This document shows positions 14,275 through 25,050 of a DNA stretch of 64,000 bases, piece by piece. The position numbers were made by a program, and so were the translations under genes. The notes below the pieces were generated by a model. It was not told the origin of the DNA. It saw only the letters and a program-made list of their open reading frames with translations, and did no database searches. The DNA is from Xestospongia bergquistia (taxonomy: Eukaryota; Porifera; Demospongiae; Haplosclerida; Petrosiidae). The stretch spans positions 310,001 to 374,000 of the forward strand of contig OZ014422.1 in NCBI GenBank assembly GCA_963965975.1, written 5' to 3'. Numbering within the stretch: the first letter of the stretch is position 1; each line of letters begins with the position of its first letter.

Positions 14275-17076
14275 ATGTCTGCAGTTGACAAGGCCCTCCT
14301 TACAGATCTGCTGGATGGCATGTCCGGTGAGTTGACAACCAACTGATTGTCTTTGTATAACAATATATTAATTTTGATAACGGCAAAATTTTGGGGATAG
14401 AATTAGAGTTTTGTCTGAAGATAATAGGCTGTAAGAAAACAGACATAACACTTAAGGTTTTGAAATGAGACAAAGAGGGGAGACATAAGAGTCTATTGTT
14501 TATTTTAAACAGTACATTTGCAGCAATATGTAGTTAGTTATTTTAAAAATAGAGGAGATTTTCAGTTTAGGTATATATAACTGTTTGTTAATGTGTTGTG
14601 TTGTTCACTAATGGCTTAAATATTATTAACAGTTTAATTTATCCAATTAGCACCAACAAATAAAGTTGATATAACATACCTTTCATGTCATGCTCTTTAT
14701 GGGGATAGCCAGCTAAGCATAATTTTTTGACACTCACAAAATCTCCCCTTAGTCATTTAATTTGGAGACTCTCATTTCCCGTCAGTATTTTGAACTTGCC
14801 ATACCAAGTGTGTAATGATTTATCACAATACTAGTTATTTTATATAGCTAGTAATACTGTTTGTAGTGGGTTGTAGTAAAAACTATATAGTGCAGTCTTA
14901 AGGTTATAGTACAAAAACAATTATATAGCCTTGTATGGGTGTGTAAATTGTAGTAATACTATAATTAGTGGCATCTGTGTCATGTAATTAATTACATTAC
15001 TTTCTCTCTCTTTCTCTCTGTAGGGATCCATCAATATTTGCTCGATGATTTGTCTAATGAGAAATTATCGATAGAAAATCAACAAAAACGACAACAGTTC
15101 ATACAATGGACCAAGTCTTTTATGCAACGTATACAATCAACACATCCCTCCATCCGTCCAAGAGTTAACACTCCAGGGAAACTACCACCACGTCCTCCTC
15201 CTCAACAGGTCGCACAGAAGCCTATCCCTTCCGCATATAAACCTCCTCCCCCTATTCCAGTAGAGGAGGAACCCCAGGATGTCTATGAGGTACCAGAGAA
15301 AACTGAACAAGAAGAAGACGATGAAGATTATTTACCAGTGGAGCCTGTGCATGCTGAAGAGCCACAGGTAAATATTATTAACATGGGATAAAATGTTAAG
15401 AATTTGACATATTTTAAAATAACTTGGAAATTTTATATATGTTGTTGTTCATTTTTTAACATCAGATATATTTCAATCTAGTTGTGATCATAAAAACATC
15501 AGTTGAATGTTTACAATATTTGTGTTCTACTCTATAGGAAGATTACTTAGCTATGGAGGGAGATGAAGGTCGTATTGAAGAAGAAACATATGAAGATCCT
15601 ACACAAACAATACAAGATGAAAGTCAGGGTCTTTATGAAGAAGCTGTTTCACATAATCAAATGGTTCCACCAATTCAAATCACTACTTCTCCACCTAATT
15701 CTGTTGCACTACAGCAATCTCATGATCCAACTGGCTATATGGATCCCTTACAGCTGAATATAGGGGAGGATGATAAAAGAGCTAGTCTTATTCCAGAAGA
15801 CCTCATTGATGACTGGGAGTTTGCTTATGATAAGAGCACTGCAAAAAAGAGAGAGAAACTCAAGGTATCTGATCTCAAAAATGTCGTCATTAAAGGATGG
15901 TTGGAAAAGCTGGGCGGACGGAATCAGAAATCTTGGCAGAAACGTTTTTGTGTGCTATCAGATATATTTATGTATTTCTATGAGAAGGAGACTTCTAATA
16001 CATACAATAATCGTATTCCAATGCCCGGGTTTGTACCTAACCCTGTCAATGACTTAACTAAACCCAAGAAGAACCAGTTTGCTTTCAAACTCAGTGCCAT
16101 CACTGACAATGGTCTTCTCAAGGATTACTATTTTCGATCAAGAACTGATGAAGAACGGAATGGATGGATTGAGTCAATTAGAAAAATTGCTGAAATTGGC
16201 AGAGGAGAGATAGAAAAAAGAAAATCAATGACATTACCATCTTCTTCACACCGTCATATGCCTGAAGCCACACCTGTTAGTACAACAACCCGATCTTTAA
16301 CAAGTCCTCAAGAAATACTAGAAGATGATCCCTGTGAAAACTATGAGGCTCTTGAACCAGCTTTAATAGAACCAGATCAGGAGGATTATGTAGATGTAAG
16401 TTATAACTAAAGTTATTGCTAGTATGATAAATATACAATATGGATTTTTTTTAGTAGATGCTAATGTTGACATAGGTTTGCATTTTTAACCAAATAGTTA
16501 GTAAATTTGTCAACTTACTGATATATCTAATAGATTATAATGATAAAGTTGTTTTTCTAGGTAACACCGTCGAATGAAAAGGATTCTTTATCCCAGGAAC
16601 CTCAAGAAAGTTATGTAGAGTTAGAACCAAGCAATCAAGAAACCTTTGAAGAACCGCAAGATTATGTTGAGGCCGAAGAAGTCCGACCACCTAGACCTGC
16701 AAAATATGTACCTCCATCAACTGCTACTCAACTCCCTCTCCCTCCTCCACCCACTGCTCAAACAGTGCCCCCACCTGTCCCCGCCCATTCTCCTGCTCGA
16801 CCTGATCCTATTGTTGATACTTCAAAAATTTACATGCAACAAAATGGTGGCATTGAATACAATCGAGTATTTGTTGTACTCTGGGACTTTATAACATCTG
16901 AATCAGATGAATTAAATCTACAAAGAGGTGATTTGGTATTTGTCTCAGAGCCTAAGACTGGCCAAGAATGGTGGTATGGTGAATTATTAGATAAAGATGC
17001 TTCTAAAAAGTTAGGACCTTGTGGACTATTTCCATCAAATTATTCTTCAAATGCATTTGAGCTTATTTCTTCATAG
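14275..17076 (+). CDS. SKAP-like adaptor protein (helical N-terminus, PH, SH3)
   Basis: Exons: 14275-about 14325 (MSAVDKALLTDLLDGMSG), 15024-15368, 15539-16395, 16561-17076. The N-terminal helices (IHQYLLDDLSNEKLSIENQQ) resemble the dimerisation segment of SKAP1/SKAP2. PH domain at about 15885-16200, from VIKGWLEKLGGRNQKSWQKR to GWIESIRKI. SH3 at about 16865-17050, with VLWDFITSESDELNLQRGD and GPCGLFPSNY. Helix-PH-SH3 in this order is the SKAP family layout, adaptors linking Src/Syk kinases to integrin and actin. Unlike vertebrate SKAPs (~360 residues), this protein is much longer, with extended acidic linkers carrying many Tyr motifs (DVYEVP, EDYLPV, EDYLAM, ETYEDP, NYEAL, EDYVDV, SYVELE, QDYVEA) plus proline-rich tracts, so it may be a multi-site phosphotyrosine scaffold. 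Assignment is by architecture; a lineage-specific adaptor is the alternative. Confidence 0.7.
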
Positions 17077-17256
17077 TGTTCCCATTCCATGTGTGCGTGT
17101 TGTCATTATGCACAAGTCATCATCATACTTAGCGTGCTACTATTATACTTTATAAATGACCTTTTTGTACCACGTGATTATTATAATAAATTCATTGATT
17201 ATAATTTTAATAAATTAATAATTCTGTTCATGAATAATATAATAATGAGGTAAAAT

Positions 17257-18766
17257 ATGGAGGATAATTTGAGTGTTGAGGAAGCAGAACAATATGACAG
17301 ACAGATTAGACTGTGGGGTCTTGAAGCTCAGAAGAGGTAATATGAAAAGTTATTCCAGCAAATTAGTAATTATCTCTCTAGATTAAGGGGGGCATGTGTT
17401 CTAATAATTGGTCTAGGAGGCTTAGCTACTGAATTATGTAAAAATATTGTATTAGTTGGTGTTAATAGTTTGACAATAATGGACTCTACTGTACTCTCTA
17501 GTGAAGATTCTGCAAATCGTTTCTTGTGTACAAAAGAAGGGGTTACCGTAAGTGGTCATGTAAGAATATTTAGCTCCACCCATTTATAATATGTAGAGAG
17601 CAGAATCAGCACTAGGTCGTCTCCAGGCGCTAAATCCTAATGTTACAGTAAAAGTTGATGCAAGAAATGTTGATGAGATTACTGAGGAAGATTGTCGGCA
17701 TTATAATCTTATTTGTGCTACGTGTTGTCAATTAAAACAACTAGTTAGTAAAGGTTGCTATGTAATTATTATTTGGTCATTAGTTATTAACTGGTTAATA
17801 TGTGGTTATTAAGTGCATGAACTCTGTACTTTGTAGGTTCGTTTAAATGAACTGTGTCGTCAGAATAGTGTTAAATTTTTCTGTGGTGATACCTGGGGTT
17901 ACTATGGTTACTTCTTTACTGATCTTCAAGAACACAGCTATGCAATGTTGAGTTTACGGAAGATGGTCTGAGAATAGGTCTAGTGAAGGATGGTCTGAGA
18001 ATGGGTCTAGTGAAGGATGATCTAGGAATGAGTCTAGTGACTTATAAATTATCATTTTTTCTAGTGATGTACCACGACAAGATGGTGAGGCAGTTGATGT
18101 AGATAAAATACATGGCAGGAGAGGAAAATTGGAGGAAGAGGTTGATTTTATAACAGAAAAAAGGGTATGATCCTTTAATTAGTTCAATAATTATTATAAC
18201 TTATTTATTATAGACCATTTCATTCTGTTCATTACATGATGCTCTCTCAATTGATTGGACAAAAAAATCTGCTAAATATTTCCGTAGAACTCCACCTACT
18301 TATTTTACAATACGAAGTAAGCCACACCCATCAAATACTTTTTAACATTAGCTGTTAGTCTTACAGACATTTCGTGATAATACATGTCATGATCCTTCAG
18401 TAACATCTCTTGAAGAAGATCAACATCATTTAATAAAATTACGTACAGAAATAATGAACGAAGTTAATTTATCTGTGGACTTAGTGAAAGAAGAGTTTAT
18501 AAAGTAAGTCATGTGAATATCGTGTGACAATGATGTCATAGATCTCTTTGTTTAGTTATTGTTTTTCAGAATTAAGTCCTGTTTGTGCTATAGTGGGTGG
18601 AGTCTTGTCACAGGAGATCATAAAAGTGAGTATAATTTAGTCCTAAACTCTTTGGTACCTCTACTTAATGTCATAGGCTATCTCTTCTAAAGATGCTCCT
18701 TTTCAGAACATGTTTCTCTATGATGGTGTCCAAAGTACTGGTATTGTGGAGATATTGAGACCCTAA
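17257..18766 (+). CDS. SAE1: SUMO-activating enzyme subunit 1 (Aos1)
   Basis: ATG at 17257, TAA at 18764-18766, about eight exons with introns often under 60 bp. SAE1 pairs with SAE2/Uba2 to adenylate SUMO in the nucleus. Family landmarks: YDRQIRLWGLEAQKR at the start; the nucleotide-fold LIIGLGGLATELCKN; SEDSANRFLC; NELCRQNSVKFFCGDTWGYY with FFTDLQEHSY; and the C-terminal YCFSELSPVCAIVGGVLSQE then FLYDG. No catalytic cysteine is expected in this subunit. The splice site after DLQEHSYA (about 17945) is unclear to me because a short minisatellite (17965-18046) occupies the following intron; otherwise the frame is continuous. Confidence 0.88.
17965..18046. repeat. ~28 bp minisatellite in SAE1 intron
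   Basis: Three imperfect units of the form ggtctgagaatgggtctag plus tgaaggat. It overlaps the region where the SAE1 donor site must lie, making the exon border ambiguous. Confidence 0.7.
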
Positions 18767-18939
18767 ACTTGTTGAACCAGTTTATTAAACTAGTCTAACT
18801 GGTTTATGACAATCAATACATTGTAACATACAATAAAAACCAACTAGCAGCTCTGACAAGAAAAAATTAAAAAAATACTATTAAAATATTATGATACATG
18901 TAATTAGAGGAAGCTCAAATGTTCAACAAGCCACACCCT

Positions 18940-20049
18940 TCATTTCCCACCCAAGTTAGCCTTCATTTCGTCTTGCACGAAATCAAATGCTGAACCCTTT
19001 CCTGTCTTGGACAGGAATGCAAACCCACCGGAACCAGTCTCGGTCTCGTTTGGCTGCGAGGGAAGTCTTTGAACAGGTCTATTATTACCCATTATAGGAT
19101 AATAACCAACTATTGCTGGTGATGGCTATTAATTAATTGATACCAAGTAATTAAACTATGAATTCAATTATACATACCTGTGTTCCACTATACATTGGTT
19201 GATAACCTATTGGTTGTGTAGTGGTTGCCATGGAAACAGCTGGTATTCTATACATCATAGGAGAGCCCTAAATTATATAATATAATTTAAGTGGGTGTAT
19301 CACATGATGTAATAATTACAGATGTGGGTGGTACAGTGTAAGGTTGTGTATGTCCACTTGGTATTAGTGTCTCGAGGCCTCCCATAGATGAAGGTATTAG
19401 GGGTGTGGTTTGAACAGGGACAATAGGATCAGATGTGGGAGGATGATCCAATGATGTTAATTCAGTTATGAGTTCAGATGAAGTGGTTGTAGTAGTTGTA
19501 TTGAGAGGATCAAAATCTTCATCTTCATCATTATCTTCTCCAAAATCTAACAAATCTCCTTCTCCTTTTGTTTGTCCTGTAGTAGCAGAACTTGATGCCT
19601 GGACAGCTGGTCGGACAGGTTTTGGAGGTGATGGTGATGACTCAGTGGGCATAGAGAGCTATGTAAGAGAGAAATAGAAATTAACAAAAATGTCTACCAA
19701 TATACTAACCTCAGTTAGATCACCAAGGAGACCAGTTGACTGAGATGATGGAGGAGGCCTTTGTGGTTTACGAGGAGGTGATGATGTTTTACGAGGTGCG
19801 GTAGGAGATGATGATGAATTTAATGTGAGACCAGCAAATAAACCAGCATTATCAGTGATCTAAGTATCATATAATAATATGTACTAAATACTACAATATA
19901 GTACCTGAGTAGTTGACTCCACCCTTTCATTACTGCTAGCTCCACCCAATATTAACAAAGACTCAGACTCATTCTCCTTAGTTTTAGAACCAACCTGTTC
20001 AGTATTTGATTCTACTGCACTCAACTGATGTAATAGCTATAACAGACAC

Positions 20050-20094
<45 letters not shown>

Positions 20095-21210
20095 TTACTT
20101 TAGTGGCCTTAGCTTTAATACTAGCTTGAGATGTAGTAGATGAAAGATAACTTAATTCATCTAAAACAAGATCTAAAAATGACAAAACATCAGGAATATC
20201 TGAACGTATAAGACTCTCAATAACAAACAGAGCTTTCTGTATTAAAAGAAAATATCACAAAGTTTAAGAGAACATTACTGACCAAGATAGTTGGATTAGA
20301 GTCACTATTTAATTTTTCTTTTAAACATTCAACAATAGCCAGGCAATCTAATGTCTTACAGCTAATAAATATAATAATAATAATATAGGACTACTTTACA
20401 TAATAACTTACCGTGTTATAAATGTGGTCAGAAGTTCTCGTGATGGTGCTGCACGAACACCTCCAGGAGCTGTTATCTCATCAACAAGTTTCCTCTCTTG
20501 CTCGTTATTTACTGGACTAATAGTGGGTGTGGTCTCCTGTGGTTGCTCTCTATTAAAAGAGGATATCCCTATGATTAGATGAATAAATATTTTCTTACTC
20601 ATTTTGTCGCCTCTCAATTCCAACAGTTTTATCTTCTTCCCAAATCTCTTTACCAGAAGAAGAGGAAGTTCCTCCTCCACTACTTCCTAAGCTACGTTGG
20701 TAAGTGGCTCCACTAGCTCCACCCCCAACTCCACCCATATAAGAAGATCGATAAGGTATTGAATCATTTGTTGCATACGAAGGATCATAAAGTAAAGGTC
20801 GTTGTTTTGGTTTTGAAGATCCAAATAAAGAACCAACTGTTGAAGCTAAAAAATAAAATATAAAATATCAAATTTATTTATTTGCTAACAAATTTGTGAT
20901 GTAATAGACTGATCACGACTTGATGTTGGAGATGATGATGAACCAAATCCTGTCATGTGACCACTCCCCCCTACTAAAAGTATATGATCAGATGACATAT
21001 GCTATACAATTTACCTAACAAGTTAGATGTTTTACTACTGCCACTCCCACTGCCACTCCCACCACCACCACTCCCACCAAATCCACTGGTGGTATTAAAA
21101 TCATTATTACTTTTTTTAGTTATTCCATATGGACAGGTCCTCTCATTAGGAGGATCTTCATATAACATGTCAAGCACTTTCTGTAGGTATCAAAAGATAA
21201 CTTTATGAGA

Positions 21211-21252
<42 letters not shown>

Positions 21253-21875
21253 AAGGTGATGTACTTACATTAGCTAAATCTCTAATTCTACCACAGTCAC
21301 CAGCTAATTCAACACGAGGTGCTTTGACCACTAGAGAGAAGATCAGTTCATATAATATATTAATGTAACTAACTTGATGCTATTTTAAATGACTCTGGAG
21401 TTTTTTGAAGATTACGATGAAAATCAGGATGACCTTCGTCCAATAAATTAATTACTAACTTTAAAGTCTATTATAATATAATTAAAATATATACATCATA
21501 TTTTATTATAAATACCTTAATTTTGACGTAAACATTATGAGATGTTGACAACATATTTGTCAAATATTTCTGAAGGAATACACGAGTTTGTATAGACTCA
21601 TATGACATTTCTAGAAGGGGTGTGGTTAAGGATGTGAAACTTATTGAGACTATTGTATTGGTATAAGAAGGATACTGATTATATCTCTGACAAGATAACC
21701 ATCAGTGGGTTTATCTGATGCTACTGTCGCTGCTATAAGGGAGGGCATCTATTGGAATAAAACACAGTCAAGTATTTACTGAATAATCACTAGTAGTAAC
21801 AGTAGGTCTCTGTTAGTAACAACTTACATGTTGAATATTGGATAACTTCTCTGCCAGGGAAGGTGGCGCAGACAT
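18940..21875 (-). CDS. TEPSIN: Tepsin, AP-4 complex accessory protein (ENTH/VHS-like)
   Basis: Minus strand, ATG 21873-21875, TGA 18940-18942, about 12 exons. The N-terminal ENTH-like helical domain (to about 21150) runs MSAPPSLAEKLSNIQ, then ATVASDKPTDGYLVRDI, KIKTLKLVINLLDEGHPDFH and IRDLANKVLDMLYED, parallel to human tepsin. A Gly/Ser-rich linker leads to the second helical (VHS/ENTH-like) domain: APSRELLTTFITRCKTLDCL, KALFVIESLIRSDIPDVLSF, ATKLLHQLSA. Downstream, GLFAGLTLN (about 19840) fits the LFxG[M/L]x[L/V] motif that binds the AP-4 beta ear, and near the C-terminus GFAFLSKTGKGSAFDFVQ resembles the S[AV]F[SA]FLN motif that binds the AP-4 epsilon ear. Tepsin coats trans-Golgi vesicles with AP-4. 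Introns hold (ATT)n at about 20050 and (GA)n at about 21212. Confidence 0.85.
20050..20095. repeat. (AAT)n microsatellite in tepsin intron
   Basis: About 15 repeats of aat/ata, intronic. Confidence 0.9.
21211..21247. repeat. (GA)n microsatellite in tepsin intron
   Basis: About 18 GA dinucleotides, preceded by a less regular GA-rich stretch; intronic. Confidence 0.9.
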
Positions 21876-22008
21876 CTTGAAGATACCTACAAAGTCACAG
21901 TTTATATTGAAGTAGGTGGGGCTAACACTTATTAATTGGAGGTGTGGCTCAGCTTATTTGGTTGCACAATTTTTCCAGATGTTACCTTATTTTAGCTAAC
22001 AGAAGACA

Positions 22009-23213
22009 ATGGAGAACAATTCATTGGAGATATCTATTGAATTTGCTCAGAACTTGAAGCCCATATTAAATGAGGTATATACAGTGACATGATTTACATA
22101 GTGATTATAAAATTACTATAGGTTATTAATGATCTGGCTTGTCAACCAGATTCACCTATACATTCAGAAACCTGTCGTACATTAATGGAGGACCCTCCTA
22201 CATTAGATTATGATGTAACTTTTCCACCTCTAAATAAAGGCGGTCATTCTCCCGGGCTTCAGTTAATTATAGGCTATCCATCCTATCCATTGTATGAACG
22301 TTTGTCTAATGTTATTGCTTACTGGATGATTACAGGGTAATTTATTACCATATATGGAAATTGTCATGTTTCTATTAATAGAAATTGTCCAGTTTTAGAT
22401 TTACCAGTAATGTATTTATTAAATGAAGAAGCCATAGTTACCACGAGGTTAGTAGTAAGCAGCTGTCTATTGTATACTGCTACCATCATTGTTGTTTAGA
22501 TTAGAGAGGATTGAGTCAATAACGCCTAAATTGAAAGGGGCTTACTCATTGTGGGACTGTTGGTCAAAAGATGAGAAGAAATTCTTTTTTATTGATGTAT
22601 TCAAAGTATGGCAGGAGATAAGAACTACATCTTTTAAGATATTTTGTAGTGTTTGGGTATTAGAGGTATTCTGGATTTATTGGGTATAAGACAAACTGTT
22701 GGAAGTGCTGAAATTTTACCACCTCCAAAAGAAATCCTCTTAAAATCTTTTCTCAAACCTAATTGGTAAGATAGCATTATATCCTGGTAATGACAACTAT
22801 ATGACTTAATTATAGTCCACCTGCTAAATTAACTGTTGGTGCTAGAGCTTTGGCTAAACATCATCACCGTGACGACAGTACCAGCTGGTGGGGAAATTGT
22901 ACAGGCAGTAAGTGATATGTTGACTGTGTTCTATTTAACTATCTCTACAGCTGAAGATGAGAAGAACCGACATGCTTTACAATTGGTGTTGAAGATCATG
23001 GCCAATGCTACTTGGATTAATATCCATTGTCTACCAGTGAGATTTTAATAAATATAAACTCTTTACACACATCTTATCTAGCATGATGTCAAGGTAGTAG
23101 AAATGAGAACATTGGAGGGTTATGGAGTGAGATGGCAGCTGGAGGGATATGAATTTCGTGGATTTCTAGAGCCTCAAATGGAAGATGGTCATGCTGTTGG
23201 TTGGAGACACTGA
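22009..23213 (+). CDS. Conserved protein of unknown function (copy 1, intact)
   Basis: I do not recognise a named family. ATG at 22009 (MENNSLEISIEFAQNLKPIL), TGA at 23211-23213, about eight exons. Introns are extremely short; one of about 45 bp (about 22606-22650, gtatgg to ttttgtag) must be removed to keep the frame into CLGIRGILDLLGIRQTVG. The C-terminal half has many invariant-looking residues: GARALAKHHHRDDSTSWWG, NATWINIHCLP, HDVKVVEMRTLEGYGVRWQL and FRGFLEPQMEDGHAVGWRH; His/Trp-rich motifs of this kind suggest a conserved fold, possibly metal or nucleic-acid binding, but this is guesswork. No signal peptide or membrane segment. It is divergent from tepsin (133 bp between starts) and convergent with TEDC2. 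The gene and TEDC2 are duplicated together at 50228-52927. Confidence 0.7.
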
Positions 23214-23377
23214 GAGAATAATATTAATTAAAATAAATAAAATGTTATTATTTGGTTGTATTTTCAAATATTATAAAAACTGTTCTTTTTAATCCAATAA
23301 TATTTTGTAAACATTGTAAAACTATTGGATATTGTCTAACAGAAGATAATAAATTAATTACAGGAGTATAAGTTTGC

Positions 23378-24703
23378 TCACCTGTCAGAGGGGTCTAGAG
23401 ATTGTAACCATGGCAACACACGACACTGGCAATAACTCAAGAAGTAGTTATCAATAGTTGTTTTAATATAATCTAATTTTAATTCTATATTTTCAATAGA
23501 CTAGTTTATTATTATTACAAACTATAATAGTTACATTATAACTTACCTCTAATAATGTCATATTGTCAGAACAGCTACTGGTAATTGGAGGATGTAAGTC
23601 ATCATCATTACATTGTAATGAACATAACTTGTTAGCAGATTTATAAAGAAGTTGTAATTTTAATTTACATTGTATTAATTCCTTTAATGATTGACGATCT
23701 ATTAACTTAAAATATAATTGTCATATGTTATCATAAATTAATAACCTGCAGAGAGTTCTTGAGAGGAAAGAGAAGAGAATGTTTCTTTTAAAAGCATTAG
23801 TTCTTCTTTTATCAAATGTAGTTTAATAAAAACCTCATCATTCTATAATGATATCATTACATGACTTAATTAATAGGGGGATACCTCTGAAGATACAGCT
23901 CTAAGGAAGACATCACAGGGACTTTCAGATGATTTATCATTTACCTCAAAATGGTCTTTATATCTAGTAAACATGCAACTAGTTATTAATAGTTATTAAA
24001 AGTCAGTTATGACTAACTTGTTAATAATCTTTTTCATTTTAAGATATTTAGAAGGCAGTATTAATGTAGGTCTGCATTAGAAAAAGTCATATAATTATAT
24101 GTCATAATCGTGAAGGTACTTACCCCTCTAATTGTAATGAAAATGATGGCGAAATTGATAAGGATGCAGTGGGCTCCTCTTTTTTAGACAATGATTCACA
24201 ATGAATGTGTTTACTGGTATCCATGGCAACAGCTGTTGTAGCTAATGGTTTCTTAACATTATGTTGTCCAGCTGGTTTTTTTATTTTAAGATCAGAACTA
24301 ATTTTAGGAGGTGTATATACTGATTTAGCTTGCTGGATGCTTTTCTTAAATGAGGGTGTGGCCTTCTGTGATATCTTTGTCTGTTGAGGTTGTATAGTAC
24401 GTACTTGTTGAGCTACTGCAAGTGCTTTATTGATGTACTCCAGTTCAGGAGAGGGATGGAACTGGACATTACGATTATCAGCAGTATCAGGAGATACACT
24501 TAATTGTTTATCAACAGTAGTTTCTGAAGGAGGCCTAATACAGTGCCTGATATTATAGTTTATTATAATATATAAACTTACCATGGTTTGAGGAGAGCTC
24601 TGGATATTTGTATTAGTCTCTCGTATTTTATTCTTAATAATTTAATCTCTTCAACAGCTGTTAATAGCTCAAGTAAGTCCACATCCACAACAGAGGTAGC
24701 CAT
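23378..24703 (-). CDS. TEDC2: TEDC2-like centriolar protein (copy 1)
   Basis: Minus strand, ATG 24701-24703 (MATSVVDVDLLELLTAVEEI), TGA 23378-23380, about seven exons. TEDC2 (tubulin epsilon and delta complex 2) helps stabilise triplet microtubules in centrioles. Points of similarity to the human protein: a helical N-terminus ending in a WP-like break (LLKPW), then SPELEYINKALAVAQQVRTI, matching ELEFLTQALEKAVRVR; a long basic low-complexity middle; then LPSKYLKMKKIINKYKDHF, matching LRLPAAFRKAASQNSSLW; and coiled helices to the end (LLKETFSSLSSQEL, QCKLKLQLLYKSANKLC). The similarity is weak and spread out, so the call rests on the order of these short blocks. It is duplicated at 51607-52927. 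Confidence 0.6.
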
Positions 24704-25050
24704 TGATGTATTAATATACGGAGCAATTATTGAAAATTTCAAAATGTTTCAGATACGAAATGATTGCATAATTCAAATGAATCAATCAGATTTAGCATTA
24801 TACCATTCTGCACCGAATAGTACTGTGTAATCTGATGGAGTTCTCGATGTTTTACACTGAACTGCAATTATTACATGGACAAACATATATAGTGCCATAT
24901 AAATAGCAAATAATAATTTGTAAGAAAGTAGAATTTACGGAGTATGTCTAAAATACAAAAGGAAATTTTATAAGTGTGAATACAAGAGAACAAACAACAC
25001 AGTAACTATAAAAAGGATTAGAGAAAGTTGGTTGTACAGTTTTAAGGCAC
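24704..25050. other. Left edge of the repeat array; remnant of small-membrane-gene 3' flank
   Basis: The first ~30 bp upstream of TEDC2 contain atacggagcaattatt, also found upstream of the second TEDC2 copy, where an inverted-repeat element is intact. From about 24835 the sequence (acatatatagtgccatataa, then tagaatttacggagtatgtc) is the 3' flank that follows the small membrane gene elsewhere in the array. No gene of its own. Confidence 0.6.
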
